Assembly (NCBI GenBank): GCA_016934575.1
Contig: JAFGSN010000141.1
Span: 1 to 53,843 of the forward strand
DNA: 53,843 nucleotides
Origin: Vicinamibacteria bacterium
GTDB lineage: Bacteria > Acidobacteriota > Vicinamibacteria > Fen-336
Direction of reading: 5' to 3'
Shown: positions 19,001 to 28,938 of the stretch, in pieces
How the letters are laid out: the number at the start of each line of letters is the position of its first letter
Position numbering within the stretch: the stretch's first letter is position 1
Position numbers and translations under genes: made by a program
The notes under the pieces: generated by a model
Seen by the model: the letters and a program-made list of their open reading frames with translations, nothing else
Told to the model about the DNA's origin: nothing
Databases searched by the model: none

Positions 19001-21880
19001 GACCACATCCGTCAGGTAACGTGCCACGCCGTCCGAGAAGTCGCTTGCTCGCAAGTGGGAGTGCCACTCGCGTCGCAAAAGTCGCACCGTCATCCTCTGA
19101 CCGGCGATCGGCTCGCCTTGTGCATCGACGACGATGACCGCGGGAGCGATTTCCTTCGCGCGCTCGATGAAGCGTGGCGCCTTGACGCCGAGCACGAAGG
19201 GCGGCAGGGCGGGGATGTTGCGGGTGGCCGTGACGGTCTGGTCGTCCGGTCCCGTCACCGTGGCCTCGACGACGTAACTGCGCGGTTGCGCGTTGGGCTC
19301 GATCGTGGGATCCAGAACGATCTTGGATTCGCCGGCCTCGTCGGTCATGTCGTCTTTTTCAAGGCGTGGCGTGGATTCGAAGCGCGCGACGCGCGAGAAG
19401 CGGCCGTCCGAGGAGTAGACGAATCCTTCGCGTTTTTTCGGCGTCCAGTCGTGAGGGAACTGCGTGACGCGCCAGTGGACCGGCCGGCCGCCGACGCGGC
19501 CGCCCGCGTAATACGCCGCCGTCAGCGATACTTCGAACGACGCGTCCAGCTTGGCCCGATCCGGACCGTGCAGCGCCACCTCGAAAAGCGGGATGCGATA
19601 CGCCTCGATACGGAACGAGACTCGCCCGAACCTGCGGTCGCGATTCTCGTTTTCCAAATGAGCGCGATAGGTTCCCGTCGGCAGGTCGGATTCTCTGAAC
19701 TTGTGGTAGAAGCTGCCGTTTTTCCCGACCGTCACGGCGTACTTCCATGACAGATCGCCAGGACCCGCGACGATCAGCCAGCCCGGCATGCCGAGCGGCG
19801 CGAGGCGGCCGCCCTCACGCCGGCGAAGATAGCCCTTGATGTGCACCTCTTCCTCGGGCCGGTAGACTGGTCGTTCGGTATAGATGTGGCAGGGATACTC
19901 CGCTTGCGGTCCGCGCGACTCGAGGGGGTCGAAGGCCCACTGCAGCCAGGTCGCGTGATCGCGCGAGAACTGGTTGTCGTGATATCGCTCCGGCGGCCGC
20001 GACGGATCGAGAACGAGCATGTCCTCGCCGCTCTGGACGACGATGCGCCTGACCGTCCAGCTCTGCCGCTCGCGCGCTCCAGGGGCCGGCCAGCGGAACA
20101 ACCCCTCGGCGTCGGTCGTTCCTTCCGCGAAAACTCGCCAGTCCTCATCGCCGCCGGATTCCCAGAAGACGCCCTCGACGCGGACGCGCGCGCCGGCGAT
20201 CGGGCGTCCGCTCGAAAGAGAGGTCACGGCGAAACGCACGGCGCGCGCTTCTTCGATCGTCGAGAGCGAGAGATCGGTGACCTGCACGCGCATCCAGGAG
20301 CGCCGGCCGCCGCCGGACAGATCGCGAAGTCCGACGAGGTAGGCGCCCGACTTGCCGCGGCCGGAGACGCGGGCTATATGCGGCTCGAGGTCGAGGCCGA
20401 ACGACGCGCCTCCTCCGTCGCGCTTGAGCGGTAAAGTGAGCAGCGTCGAAACAGCCGGCGATCCGAGCGCGCTGATATGGCCGGCGATCTGCGCGGACGA
20501 CGGCGGGGGCGCCGTGGGCGACGGCCGATCCGGCTCCTCGCCCGGTCCGGGCGGCCGCCGCGACTCGTCGAGGATGACCGGTTCGTCGGGGAAGGGCCAG
20601 AATGCACGATCGAGCGGATCGATCTTGTAAAGCCGCAAGTCGACGCGTTCATGGCCGCGACCCTGGACCGGCGCCATCTGGGGGCCGAAGCGCTCGACGA
20701 TGCCGTGGCTCGCGCCTAGGCGGACATAGGGAGTTTGGCGAGGAAAATGAACGAAAACTTCGCTCGCGCCGCTCATGTCGAGTCGGCGGCCGTCACGGTC
20801 CGTAATCGCCGCCGGCGTGAGACGGACGCCATAGAGCGCGTCGCGCGCGAAGTCGCCTGCGACCTCGAGCAACTTGCCTTCAAGCGTGAAAGACAGGTTC
20901 TCCACCGCGGGCGTGAAGCGCACGAGGTTGCGCGCCTGAACCGGGTCGATATATTTCGGAATCGCCGAGAACTCGACCACGACAGCGCGGCGGCCTTCAC
21001 CGCAGTCGATGGCCTGCTCGCGCGCGTAGCGCGTTCCCTCGGGCGCGACAGGATGGCGCTTCGCTCTGCAACCGAAACCGACGATGCGAAACGGCTCTGC
21101 GGTGGCAAAGGCGATCTCATGGAACGGTTTCTCCTCGTCGTCGTCCAGAGACAGGCGCAGGCGAACGAGGACGCGCGTGCCCAGGGGAATCGGCTCACGC
21201 AGGACGAGGGCGTACGAGGCCGAATCACGACGGCCGCGCTCGATTGCCTTGACCTCGAAGTCGCGCGCGGTGAGCGTGCGCGCCGGCCCGCCACCCACGC
21301 CGGGAAGCGGACGCAACTCGATCGACGTCATCAGCGCCAGCGACTGCCGGTCGAGAGGATCGGGAAAAGTCAGGGTGATCTCACTGACGGCCGGCAGATT
21401 CTCGCCGCCGTTTTCGGGAAGCGTCTTTTCCGGGGACGGCATGAGAGTGGAAAGCGCGGCCGACGTCTCATGCGCCTTGACGGCGAATTGCGTTAATGCC
21501 GGCCAGGGCTCGGCAGGACGGAATTGAAGCGTACGGGCGTCGAGCCATTCATACGCGCCGGGATGACGAGGAGTCAGCTTCGCGAAACGGCCGGGATCGT
21601 CTTCGGGGCCGCCCTTCGCCGGGCCGAGGTCGTGCGTGAAGAAGATCGTGATCGGATCCCAGCGTCTCAGGAAACGGTCGGGGATGACGACGGTGCCGGT
21701 CGTGTTCGCGGGACGCACCACGCGGGGCGTTTCCCCGGCGTGAGCGGAACGCGGCGTGGCGTCGAACGCGGCGACAGACAGAACAAAAAACAACGACGAA
21801 ACGAGCAGCGCGTCTCCCGAACGTCTTTGGGCGAGGGCGCTCGTCGCGGGATGACGTCGGTCGGCCGCATCGCGTTTCAC
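16010..21880 (-). CDS. Bacterial alpha-2-macroglobulin family protein
   Basis: 1956 aa. Sec-type signal, MG-type domains (YTERPVYRPEEEVHIKGYLRR), thioester motif YPYDCTEQQVSRARAY at 17468-17479, adjacent pbpC. Confidence 0.92.
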   Translation of the reverse strand: MKRDAADRRHPATSALAQRRSGDALLVSSLFFVLSVAAFDATPRSAHAGETPRVVRPANTTGTVVIPDRFLRRWDPITIFFTHDLGPAKGGPEDDPGRFAKLTPRHPGAYEWLDARTLQFRPAEPWPALTQFAVKAHETSAALSTLMPSPEKTLPENGGENLPAVSEITLTFPDPLDRQSLALMTSIELRPLPGVGGGPARTLTARDFEVKAIERGRRDSASYALVLREPIPLGTRVLVRLRLSLDDDEEKPFHEIAFATAEPFRIVGFGCRAKRHPVAPEGTRYAREQAIDCGEGRRAVVVEFSAIPKYIDPVQARNLVRFTPAVENLSFTLEGKLLEVAGDFARDALYGVRLTPAAITDRDGRRLDMSGASEVFVHFPRQTPYVRLGASHGIVERFGPQMAPVQGRGHERVDLRLYKIDPLDRAFWPFPDEPVILDESRRPPGPGEEPDRPSPTAPPPSSAQIAGHISALGSPAVSTLLTLPLKRDGGGASFGLDLEPHIARVSGRGKSGAYLVGLRDLSGGGRRSWMRVQVTDLSLSTIEEARAVRFAVTSLSSGRPIAGARVRVEGVFWESGGDEDWRVFAEGTTDAEGLFRWPAPGARERQSWTVRRIVVQSGEDMLVLDPSRPPERYHDNQFSRDHATWLQWAFDPLESRGPQAEYPCHIYTERPVYRPEEEVHIKGYLRRREGGRLAPLGMPGWLIVAGPGDLSWKYAVTVGKNGSFYHKFRESDLPTGTYRAHLENENRDRRFGRVSFRIEAYRIPLFEVALHGPDRAKLDASFEVSLTAAYYAGGRVGGRPVHWRVTQFPHDWTPKKREGFVYSSDGRFSRVARFESTPRLEKDDMTDEAGESKIVLDPTIEPNAQPRSYVVEATVTGPDDQTVTATRNIPALPPFVLGVKAPRFIERAKEIAPAVIVVDAQGEPIAGQRMTVRLLRREWHSHLRASDFSDGVARYLTDVVDVKIQEKTATSAATPTIVSFPIDKAGVYLIEVESRDRLDRAQMVSVDLYAGGDEPIAWQKPATQVFSAVTDRPRYDPGGTAAIVLKSPFQTARALAVVEAPEGNIYEWIAVNGGAATFHLPIRGTYTPRIATHFILMRGRLSGTTPIPGNKTDLGRPATMAATVWLDVNPVDNRAVVTLDHPSTARPGQKIDVGVALKDPHGRPLSGEVTLWLVDQAVLALGKEQRLDPLPDFITKARSHVSSHDTRGLVFGALPFAEHPGGDEGVEEESLLDRTTVRKNFKSVPYYNPAIAVGPDGRAVVSIELSDDLTNFKLRAKAACGADRFGFATGHLPVRLPVIVQPALPRFVRPGDSFTAAAIGRVVEGASGPGTAEMRAEGVKLDGPARKTLIFASGKPERIEFPVAVETPSYAADGRLSRTRVAFRMAVARDSDGARDAFEVSLPIRDDRERVTLRVMKDLTAGARLDLPSVTEPARPGTLKRSILVSGQPALVRMAAGLDFLLEYPYDCTEQQVSRARAYVALRKFRDLLVQSGNEKEADRAAREVIEWIPTVVDQDGLVAYWPGASGYVSLTAWVVQFLVEAKDSGIAVDEKLFERLTRALEQALRSDYGRFIDGEAYVERAWALSALAQAGRFDAAYAAELARRSEHLDLEGAAQVLQAFARARQSGSVADRLARSIVDGVVFRLHQGREIYGGLQAQGATRSKLILPSETRTVAEIARALARHEPRHARLPILTQALVTLGRDDGWGTTNANAAALLALAEQLAPTFAGSAEQIVHVEHNGKNETISLGPKAPMGRVFLTDAGAARVSLPPGAPGPIVARVETSYVPAADGSHAESRSNGFVVMRELLRIRGENEPPARIALGAPGETHRFTIGEIVEDHVQVVNPKERHYVAVVVPLAAGMEPLNPRLATAPPESRPTGRLTRPPTYAAYLDDHVAFYYDTLPAGTYDFHFRTRAAISGRFVQPAAKTEMMYDGAVFGNSNGARIVIAPEEKR

Positions 21881-24800
21881 TCTTCACCTCCCGGCGATGA
21901 TTCGTCGAGAGCGCCCGTCGTATCGTCTTCGAGCGCGTTATCCTCGCTCATGTCATTCCCGGATTCATCGCCATACTCTTCCGGCATTTCGCGGAATTCC
22001 GTTTCCGTCGGTTCGTTCTCGACGACGCGTTGCGCCGAGAACTCCATGCTTGCGGGCTCGGATTGGACGTAACGACGGATCACATCAACGGGCGGGCCTG
22101 TGTCCGGCGGCGTCAGACCCGCGACGGCAGGCCGAGCGGTGACGGGCGGGCTCTCGGCGGGCGCCTTGAGCGCCAAAAGATAAGCGCCGGGCTTGAGCGT
22201 CGCCATCTGGACGGCGCCTTCGCCCAGACGACGGCCTGATGCGTTCATCAGAACGGCCTCGACGACGTCGGCGCTGGCGCGTACGCCGACGCCCACTGCG
22301 CCTTCATGCGCGACATTGAACGAGTAAAGCCGCGTCTCTCCCGGGCCAAGGAGCGTCTCGGGTCCCAGACCCTCGCCGATAGGCGTAACTGGACTCGTCG
22401 TGATTTCCGCCTCACCGTGCATCGACGGCGAGCCGAAAGCGCGGAGACCGAGGCGCGAGACGCCGGCCGGCAGGAAGACGTCGATTACGGCGCCTTCAGG
22501 GTGAGCCTCCGTCTCGGTCAGACCGCCTTCGCGCTCGATGCGCGTGACCACGGGCGAGGCGGCGCGCAGATGGAGCATCACGGGAACCTTGATTTTCAGG
22601 CGCGCCGTCAGCGCGCGTCCCTCAAGCGGCAGCGACGCGGGCGGCGACAGATCGATCTCTTGCGCGCCGCGCGCCGTGGCCCACAGGTCATGAGATTCCT
22701 CGCCCGGACGGTCGATCCAGACGACGAGCGGTTCGGTTCCGTGCGGCACTCGCAGCAGGCCGGACTCCGGCCCCAGCGCGATGTCGGATCCGCGGCTGAC
22801 GTTTCCCTTCACGCTCAGGAAGACGGGAGAGGATCGCGCTCCACGCACGCGCAGCATGCGTATGTCGTCTTTCGCCGACGCGGCCACGTTCAGGCGCAGC
22901 GCGCCGCCGCGCGCGTGGCGCGCCTCGTACGGAGAGCCGCTCTCGATAACGGGCGCCGTTTCTTGGGGCGCGAGCGGGAGCAACTCGGCGGAATAACGCG
23001 ACGGTTTGGCGCGCGCGGACAAGAACGTCAACCGCGACGCCGTCGTCTCGATCGTTTCAGTCAGAGGCTCCTGTTCGGACCAGTGGACGCTCTCGATCGA
23101 GTCTCCGTGCGAGAGCACGGCCACGAGATCGGCGTCGAGCGCGAGGCGCACGCGTTTCGTTCCTCCTGGAAAATCGAACGCGTGGCACGATCCCGGATCG
23201 ACGGCTCCTTCGAGACGGCCGAGGCCGGCGCGTCTCGCATCGCATGAGGCGAACCGCCGCGACGAAAGCCGAACGTCGAAAGCATCGTCGGCGTCTTCGG
23301 CGGCCCAAAGGCGAGCGACAGGCCGCTTTGTCGCGAGCGACGCCGACAGGGCCGAGCGGTCGTCGATCGCAATGGTCGGCCCAGCGGGAAGCGGAGATTC
23401 GTGCGCTTCATCGATCACGACTCCCGGCTGGCCGAGCCGCGCCCGCGCCTTGACGATGACGGCGCCTCTCGGCTCGGTCTCGAGATCAACGGCCAGGACG
23501 CGCGTATTCTTGACCGGAATCTGCACTGTCCGCTTTTCTCCTATAACGAGACGACGAGCGCTGACGATACGCTCCGCATCGCCGATGATAAAGATGCGCC
23601 GTCCGGCGGCGGGGATGAGCCGATGTGACACGGCGCCGCAGGCCGTGAGCGCCGTATCGCAATAGCGCAGATTCTCTACGGCGCCGGCAAGCTCGAAGAG
23701 CCCGGGGCGGTCGATCTTCACCGCGACACAGGATGGCGCCGCTTTCTGCGCCGGGGAGTCGAGTTGAACGCCCTTGGCAAGATCGGGCTCGGCCGCTTCG
23801 CGCGGCGTCAACGCGCCGGCCGCGACATGAACGGTCGTGTCGCGCCGATTGACGGACCACAAACGGAGAAAATAGCGCGCGCCGGCCGCCGCGGTTGGCG
23901 CAGGCGCCGTTTGATCCATGGCCGGCAACGAGATCTCGAGGCGCGCCGCACGACCGGCAGTGGATCCCAGTTGGCGAGTCGCGCCGTTTTCGACGCGTTC
24001 AAAAGAGATGCCGACGCTTTCTTGTGAGCGTGCCGTGATCCAGAAAAGCTGGGCTTCCGTCGCAAGACGTAAAGGATAGACCTTCACATGTCGGCCCAAG
24101 ACGAAGTCTTTCCCCAAGGGCGGGTTCAACGCTTCTTGTTCGTCTTCTCGAGGCGTACGCATTGATACAACGCAAGAGCCGGAAGCCTTTCCCACGGAGT
24201 CGATGCGCAGCCGATAAAAGCCCTCCGTGAGAACGCGATTGATCGCGAAGTTCCAGTCGTCGGGCCTGTCGTCGGACAGGGCGACGAGACGTCCTTCGGA
24301 GTCTTCGAGCCGCGCCCGGACGTCCGCCATGCCGAAGCTCGAGAGTTCCACGAGGCCGGTCGCGCCGACGGAGATGGGAATCTCGGCCGGCGCCACGACG
24401 TCACGATCGAGACCGGCGACGAGCTGTTCCGGCCAGACGGCCAGTTGGTAGGGAGCGAGATTGTCGCGTTGCGCCGCGACGATCTCGATCATGTACCGGC
24501 CTTGCGCCAAAGTTCCGCGCCAGCCCTCGCGTCCGAGGATGGATGCGGCAAGGGCGCGGGAACCGTCTTGACTCAGAGAGTAAAGCTCGCCCTGCATGCC
24601 GTCCGTGATTTCGACATGGGCGTCAATCGTCGCCGGAATCGTGAATCGCCAGGCGTCGGGCGCGCGTGCGTCGTCGCCTGTCGGCTCGCGCCAGACATGG
24701 TCGATGCGTCGCGCGAGCGGGAGAGGATGCGGCCCATGCCCCGTAAAACGAAAGACGCGCGGCATGGGATCGATGCGTGTGATCACGCGCACCGGCGTTG

Positions 24801-27342
24801 TTTCGGGCAGGACGATGAATCGATAGCGGCCGGGCGCGAGATCGTGAGTCACGTCCGCCTCGACGCCGGGAGCCAGGATCGGCCAGCCGCCGGCGTCTTC
24901 GAAACGGCAGCGCAGTTTTCGGCCGAGCGCCAGGGCGCGCAGGCGGAAGCGTCCCGGCCTCGTGATCTGAATCCGGTGCTCCACGGCCTCGCCTTCCGCG
25001 AGCGAGACACGCGCCGGCGCGCCGATCGTCAAGAAGCCGCCGTCTCTGGGATCGCTACGCGACAGATCGAGCCCCAGATGGCCGGCTGATCTCTCTTGGG
25101 TCGTCACGGTGAGCTGATACAGCCCCGCGCCGAGGTACTCCTGCACGGAAAAGTTGCGTCCGACGCCGTCCTGGGAGGCGCGCGACAGGGACGTGTTCGT
25201 GCGGCTCCGCAGATTTCCACTCGTGGCGAGAAGTCCCGTGGACGATAGGCGATAGATGGCCGGCCGCTCGGCGCGCACGAGATAGGTCGCGCTCGATTGA
25301 CGATCGAGGTCGAGATATCGAAGCACGCTCTCGGCGAGAAACGGGAACTCCGGCAGGTTCGCAAGGGCCGCGTCCGGCAGGGGCGGCAGGGGCGCGCCGG
25401 CGTCGAGCCGAGAGGGTTCGAAGCGCAGGCAGTAGGGAGTCGTTGTCTCGCGCGCATGGCGCACGGCGACCGTATGGATGCCTGGCGCGACCGGCGCCTC
25501 GGTCCGCCAGGCGCCGCCGTCCACCGACAACTCGAGCAGAGCGCCGTCCTCCGCTTCCGCCACAACCTTTCCGGACTCGTCGATCTTGAACGGAACCTGC
25601 GTCGTTGCTTGTGACGATTGCGAGACGAAGAGGGAGTCCCGCAGATCGAGCGGCAGGCGCCGCACGATGAGTCCCGCGCGTGTCTCGGGCTGTCGATTCA
25701 AGTAGATGGTGTAAGAGCGCCCGGGATCAAGCGTCACTTCCGGGAAACGAACCGACGCCCGGACTGGGCGCGCCTTTGTCTTTTGCTCGAAGCCCAGAGT
25801 GTCGAGAACGTAATCAAGCAGTCCTTTCGGTCGGACGACGACGTCGAGAATCCCTTTCTGTTTGGGCTGGACGACCAGCATCCAATAGCCGGCGTCGAGG
25901 TCCCAGATGGAGCCGCTTTCGCGGAAAGGAGGCGCCTTATAACGCGACGGCCGTGAAGTGAAGAACGGCTCGAAGCGAAAGCGCGCGTCCGTGCCTTTGG
26001 AAAGGATCTCGTAACTTCCCGTCTCGAGCGCGTGAAAAAAGACCGTAAGCGGCGCGACCAGGTTGCAGCGCCGCGCCCAGCCATGCCTCGCATCGAGGGC
26101 AATGGCGTCCGTAAGAAAAGGCACGATATGCTTGGCCGTGCGCGCCGTCTGCCAGTCGACGCCGATCGCCGTCGCGTCGACCGAATCTTCGGCGTGTCCC
26201 GAATGGACGGAGCTGATCCAGTATGCGCCGCCGCCTTGAAACGTGTAATGGTCTTGAAAGTTGAAGTGCTGGAGGACATACGGCTGGCCGGCCGCGGAAG
26301 AGATCGTGACGATCCGATCATTCCCGTTCTGGGACCGCGCCATGATCTCAGCCGCCGGAGGAACGGATTGCTTCAGGACTTCGGCGGTCTCGCCGTCGTC
26401 GTGGAAAGGCCTTGCGGCGTCGAACGCTCCGACGCGCAGAACGGCCGGCCGGGCCTCGGGCAGCTCGATGCGGAAATAATTGGCCTGGCTCGGAACGATA
26501 TAGCGATCGTAGCCGAACGGACTCACGACCATGCGCCGGCGGCCGGCTTCGCCCAGACGAGGGATTTCCCAACGGATATGGAGGGGATGGCTGCCGTCAT
26601 CCTCGGCCCAGGGCAGCGGCGGTCCGCCGTATGCGGTCAGGAGGTAAAGGCCCGGTTCCAGATCGCTGACGAGACGCAGGATGCGCAGCGGGCGGCCGAC
26701 CCGCGGAGCGACGATCTCGATCTCCGGATTCGTATCGACGATCCAGGTTCCTTCTTTCCAGATTCGTGCGTCGCTTAGATGGCGGCCTCCAATCTCAATC
26801 TGGACGACACGGCGTTCTTTGAGGTCAAGCCAGTAGGAACGTTGCTCGAAGTCGTCAAGCGTAGTCGTCACTGGCTTGAGCTCGACGAGCTTCAAAGGAG
26901 AGGCGTTTTGCTCGAGAAATGGACGGACCGAAAGCTTGGCCGTTCCGCGTCCTTGCTCGTGACTGCGGGAGACGATCTTGTACTCGCCGCGTTCGAGGAT
27001 GCGATCGACGCGGCCGTCGTGCTCGCCGGCCGCGCCCTCGATCGGGCCCGGTCCGGCCATGCGATCGACGAGCTGCAGGCTGGTTCCTTGAGGGCTTTCG
27101 ACGAGTATCGCGTATCGGCCCAGGCGCGGAACGTTCAGGATCGAATCCTGCCGTCCTTGAGCCGCGACGGCCGAGGGATCGAGAATCGCAACCGCTTCGC
27201 CGAAAACCTCATCGGACGGAGGCGCGGCGGCGCGAGATGCGTCGTGTCCCAGAATCGGAAGGAATGTGCCGGCGATCGCCGAGATTAGAAGCAGAGCGCC
27301 ATGGCAAGGCGACCGCGAATCTGCACGCCAACGCATGAGCAC
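21877..27342 (-). CDS. Uncharacterised 1821-aa secreted protein with repeated beta-sandwich-like (PPC-like) modules; ATGA overlap with A2M gene
   Basis: N-terminal signal (GALLLISAIAGTFLPILG...ASRAAA). Recurrent 'L..G.YRF/YRLRI/YLLALK' segments. Acidic C-terminal tail. No recognised catalytic motif. Confidence 0.85.
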   Translation of the reverse strand: MLMRWRADSRSPCHGALLLISAIAGTFLPILGHDASRAAAPPSDEVFGEAVAILDPSAVAAQGRQDSILNVPRLGRYAILVESPQGTSLQLVDRMAGPGPIEGAAGEHDGRVDRILERGEYKIVSRSHEQGRGTAKLSVRPFLEQNASPLKLVELKPVTTTLDDFEQRSYWLDLKERRVVQIEIGGRHLSDARIWKEGTWIVDTNPEIEIVAPRVGRPLRILRLVSDLEPGLYLLTAYGGPPLPWAEDDGSHPLHIRWEIPRLGEAGRRRMVVSPFGYDRYIVPSQANYFRIELPEARPAVLRVGAFDAARPFHDDGETAEVLKQSVPPAAEIMARSQNGNDRIVTISSAAGQPYVLQHFNFQDHYTFQGGGAYWISSVHSGHAEDSVDATAIGVDWQTARTAKHIVPFLTDAIALDARHGWARRCNLVAPLTVFFHALETGSYEILSKGTDARFRFEPFFTSRPSRYKAPPFRESGSIWDLDAGYWMLVVQPKQKGILDVVVRPKGLLDYVLDTLGFEQKTKARPVRASVRFPEVTLDPGRSYTIYLNRQPETRAGLIVRRLPLDLRDSLFVSQSSQATTQVPFKIDESGKVVAEAEDGALLELSVDGGAWRTEAPVAPGIHTVAVRHARETTTPYCLRFEPSRLDAGAPLPPLPDAALANLPEFPFLAESVLRYLDLDRQSSATYLVRAERPAIYRLSSTGLLATSGNLRSRTNTSLSRASQDGVGRNFSVQEYLGAGLYQLTVTTQERSAGHLGLDLSRSDPRDGGFLTIGAPARVSLAEGEAVEHRIQITRPGRFRLRALALGRKLRCRFEDAGGWPILAPGVEADVTHDLAPGRYRFIVLPETTPVRVITRIDPMPRVFRFTGHGPHPLPLARRIDHVWREPTGDDARAPDAWRFTIPATIDAHVEITDGMQGELYSLSQDGSRALAASILGREGWRGTLAQGRYMIEIVAAQRDNLAPYQLAVWPEQLVAGLDRDVVAPAEIPISVGATGLVELSSFGMADVRARLEDSEGRLVALSDDRPDDWNFAINRVLTEGFYRLRIDSVGKASGSCVVSMRTPREDEQEALNPPLGKDFVLGRHVKVYPLRLATEAQLFWITARSQESVGISFERVENGATRQLGSTAGRAARLEISLPAMDQTAPAPTAAAGARYFLRLWSVNRRDTTVHVAAGALTPREAAEPDLAKGVQLDSPAQKAAPSCVAVKIDRPGLFELAGAVENLRYCDTALTACGAVSHRLIPAAGRRIFIIGDAERIVSARRLVIGEKRTVQIPVKNTRVLAVDLETEPRGAVIVKARARLGQPGVVIDEAHESPLPAGPTIAIDDRSALSASLATKRPVARLWAAEDADDAFDVRLSSRRFASCDARRAGLGRLEGAVDPGSCHAFDFPGGTKRVRLALDADLVAVLSHGDSIESVHWSEQEPLTETIETTASRLTFLSARAKPSRYSAELLPLAPQETAPVIESGSPYEARHARGGALRLNVAASAKDDIRMLRVRGARSSPVFLSVKGNVSRGSDIALGPESGLLRVPHGTEPLVVWIDRPGEESHDLWATARGAQEIDLSPPASLPLEGRALTARLKIKVPVMLHLRAASPVVTRIEREGGLTETEAHPEGAVIDVFLPAGVSRLGLRAFGSPSMHGEAEITTSPVTPIGEGLGPETLLGPGETRLYSFNVAHEGAVGVGVRASADVVEAVLMNASGRRLGEGAVQMATLKPGAYLLALKAPAESPPVTARPAVAGLTPPDTGPPVDVIRRYVQSEPASMEFSAQRVVENEPTETEFREMPEEYGDESGNDMSEDNALEDDTTGALDESSPGGEE

Positions 27343-27634
27343 CTCCGAGGTAGTGTTGCCTTTGCGTCATGATCTCATGATCGTTATCGGATCTCGAATT
27401 CGGATTCCATGTGAGGTTTACATGCAAAATGCGCACCCGCGCGCCGGAGGCGAACCGCGATTGGAAGGGATCGGCGCGGCACGGCGCATGGCGTCGTTTG
27501 TAAGGATCATCAGACTCGGGCCAGATCCGTCGATGCGGTCTCATATTACCACGGCATGTGGGCTTTCGGACACGATGAGCCGACTCGCCGAGCCGCCTTC
27601 TGACCTTTGATCGCGTTTGCGATATTCTCCCACG

Positions 27635-28522
27635 ATGCGTGACTCGGAAAATGTTCCGCTGACGCCGGTCGCCGGATCGATCGAAGTGGCGCTGGCGGCC
27701 AGTCTGTGGGGATGCTGGAGTTTGTTTCTGCGCCCTTCCGGGCTCCCGGCGCTGGCCACGGCGCCGGCGGTATTTCTCATCATAGGCGTGTTGTTGCTGC
27801 CGTATGCATTTCGCGAAGCGCCGCGGCCCGTCTGGAAACGTTCCACCGTTACGATGTTGATTGTCTATTCCGCCGTTGATGCCGCGAACGTTCTGATGTT
27901 TTTTACGGCCATGGAGCTGACGACCGTGGCCGTCGCCGTGCTGACGCACTACATGATGCCCCTCATCGTCGCGCTTCTCGCCCCGATGATCGAACGCGAA
28001 CGAGTGCGGGGCGCCATGGTGGCCGCGCTGATCGCCACTCTGGGACTGATCCCAATCCTCGGCCCGGGGATGATCTCCTCGAAGAAGGAGCTTGCCGGCG
28101 CCCTGCTGGGCATGCTGAGCGCCGTCGCCTACTCAACCAGCGTGTTTGTCGGTCGTCGTCTGATGCCTCGTATTGGAGTGTTGCGGGCGCTCAGTTATCA
28201 CGCTGTCCTTGGCGGCATGCTGCTTTTGCCCGCCTGTCCGTTCGGAGCTTTCAACGCGCGTCCCATGAAGGCCCTGCTCTGGGTTTTCCTCGGGATGGTT
28301 CTTCTGGGGGTCACGGGAGGCGTGCTCTACATGCGCGGCCTTTCGCGCGTCGGCGCCACGCGCGCCGCGATCCTCACATACTTCGAGCCGTTGGTGGCCA
28401 TGACCGTCGGCTGGTGGGTCTGGCACGAGCGCCTGACTCCGATGGCGCTTGCCGGCGCGGCCCTCATTATCGCGGCGGGCGTCTGGATCAGTCGGGCCCC
28501 GAGCCGTCGATTGGCGGAATGA
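27635..28522 (+). CDS. EamA/DMT-family transporter
   Basis: About 10 hydrophobic segments, ending ...TYFEPLVAMTVGWWVWHERLTPMALAGAALIIAAGVWISR, typical of EamA proteins. Start inferred at MRDSENVPL. Confidence 0.88.
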   Translation: MRDSENVPLTPVAGSIEVALAASLWGCWSLFLRPSGLPALATAPAVFLIIGVLLLPYAFREAPRPVWKRSTVTMLIVYSAVDAANVLMFFTAMELTTVAVAVLTHYMMPLIVALLAPMIERERVRGAMVAALIATLGLIPILGPGMISSKKELAGALLGMLSAVAYSTSVFVGRRLMPRIGVLRALSYHAVLGGMLLLPACPFGAFNARPMKALLWVFLGMVLLGVTGGVLYMRGLSRVGATRAAILTYFEPLVAMTVGWWVWHERLTPMALAGAALIIAAGVWISRAPSRRLAE

Positions 28523-28605
28523 CAAATCAGTTGGGCGAGATACAAGGCGGGCTGAGCTTGCGACGGGCTGGATAAGTTCGGCGGAAGGCTGCTTCTCGGG
28601 GCGAT

Positions 28606-28803
28606 TCAATCACTCAGCGGCATCACGATCCAGAGGATGATATAAACGAGCATTCCGGGAAACGCCGCAGAGAGGACCGAGAGGGCCACGTAGAGCACGC
28701 GCACCAGCGTCGGATCCCAGCCCAGCCATTCGGCCAAACCTCCGCACACTCCGGCGATCATTCTGTTCGTGGGCGAGCGATGCAGGGGATTCGCTGTATT
28801 CAT
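28606..28803 (-). CDS. PspC domain protein
   Basis: LHRSPTNRMIAGVCGGLAEWLGWDPTLVRVLYVALSVLSAAFPGMLVYIILWIVMP is a classic PspC. Start chosen at MNTANPLHRS. Confidence 0.9.
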   Translation of the reverse strand: MNTANPLHRSPTNRMIAGVCGGLAEWLGWDPTLVRVLYVALSVLSAAFPGMLVYIILWIVMPLSD

Positions 28804-28938
28804 CAGACAACTCCAGTAGGCGGCGGCACGGCGACCACCGCGCGAGAAATTGGGCGCATCGGAAGCCGGTTCGATTCCGCCATGCACGCAATTTAGCCGA
28901 TTCGTCTCAGCCTGCCAAGAGCCGCGTCCGGTCGAATC

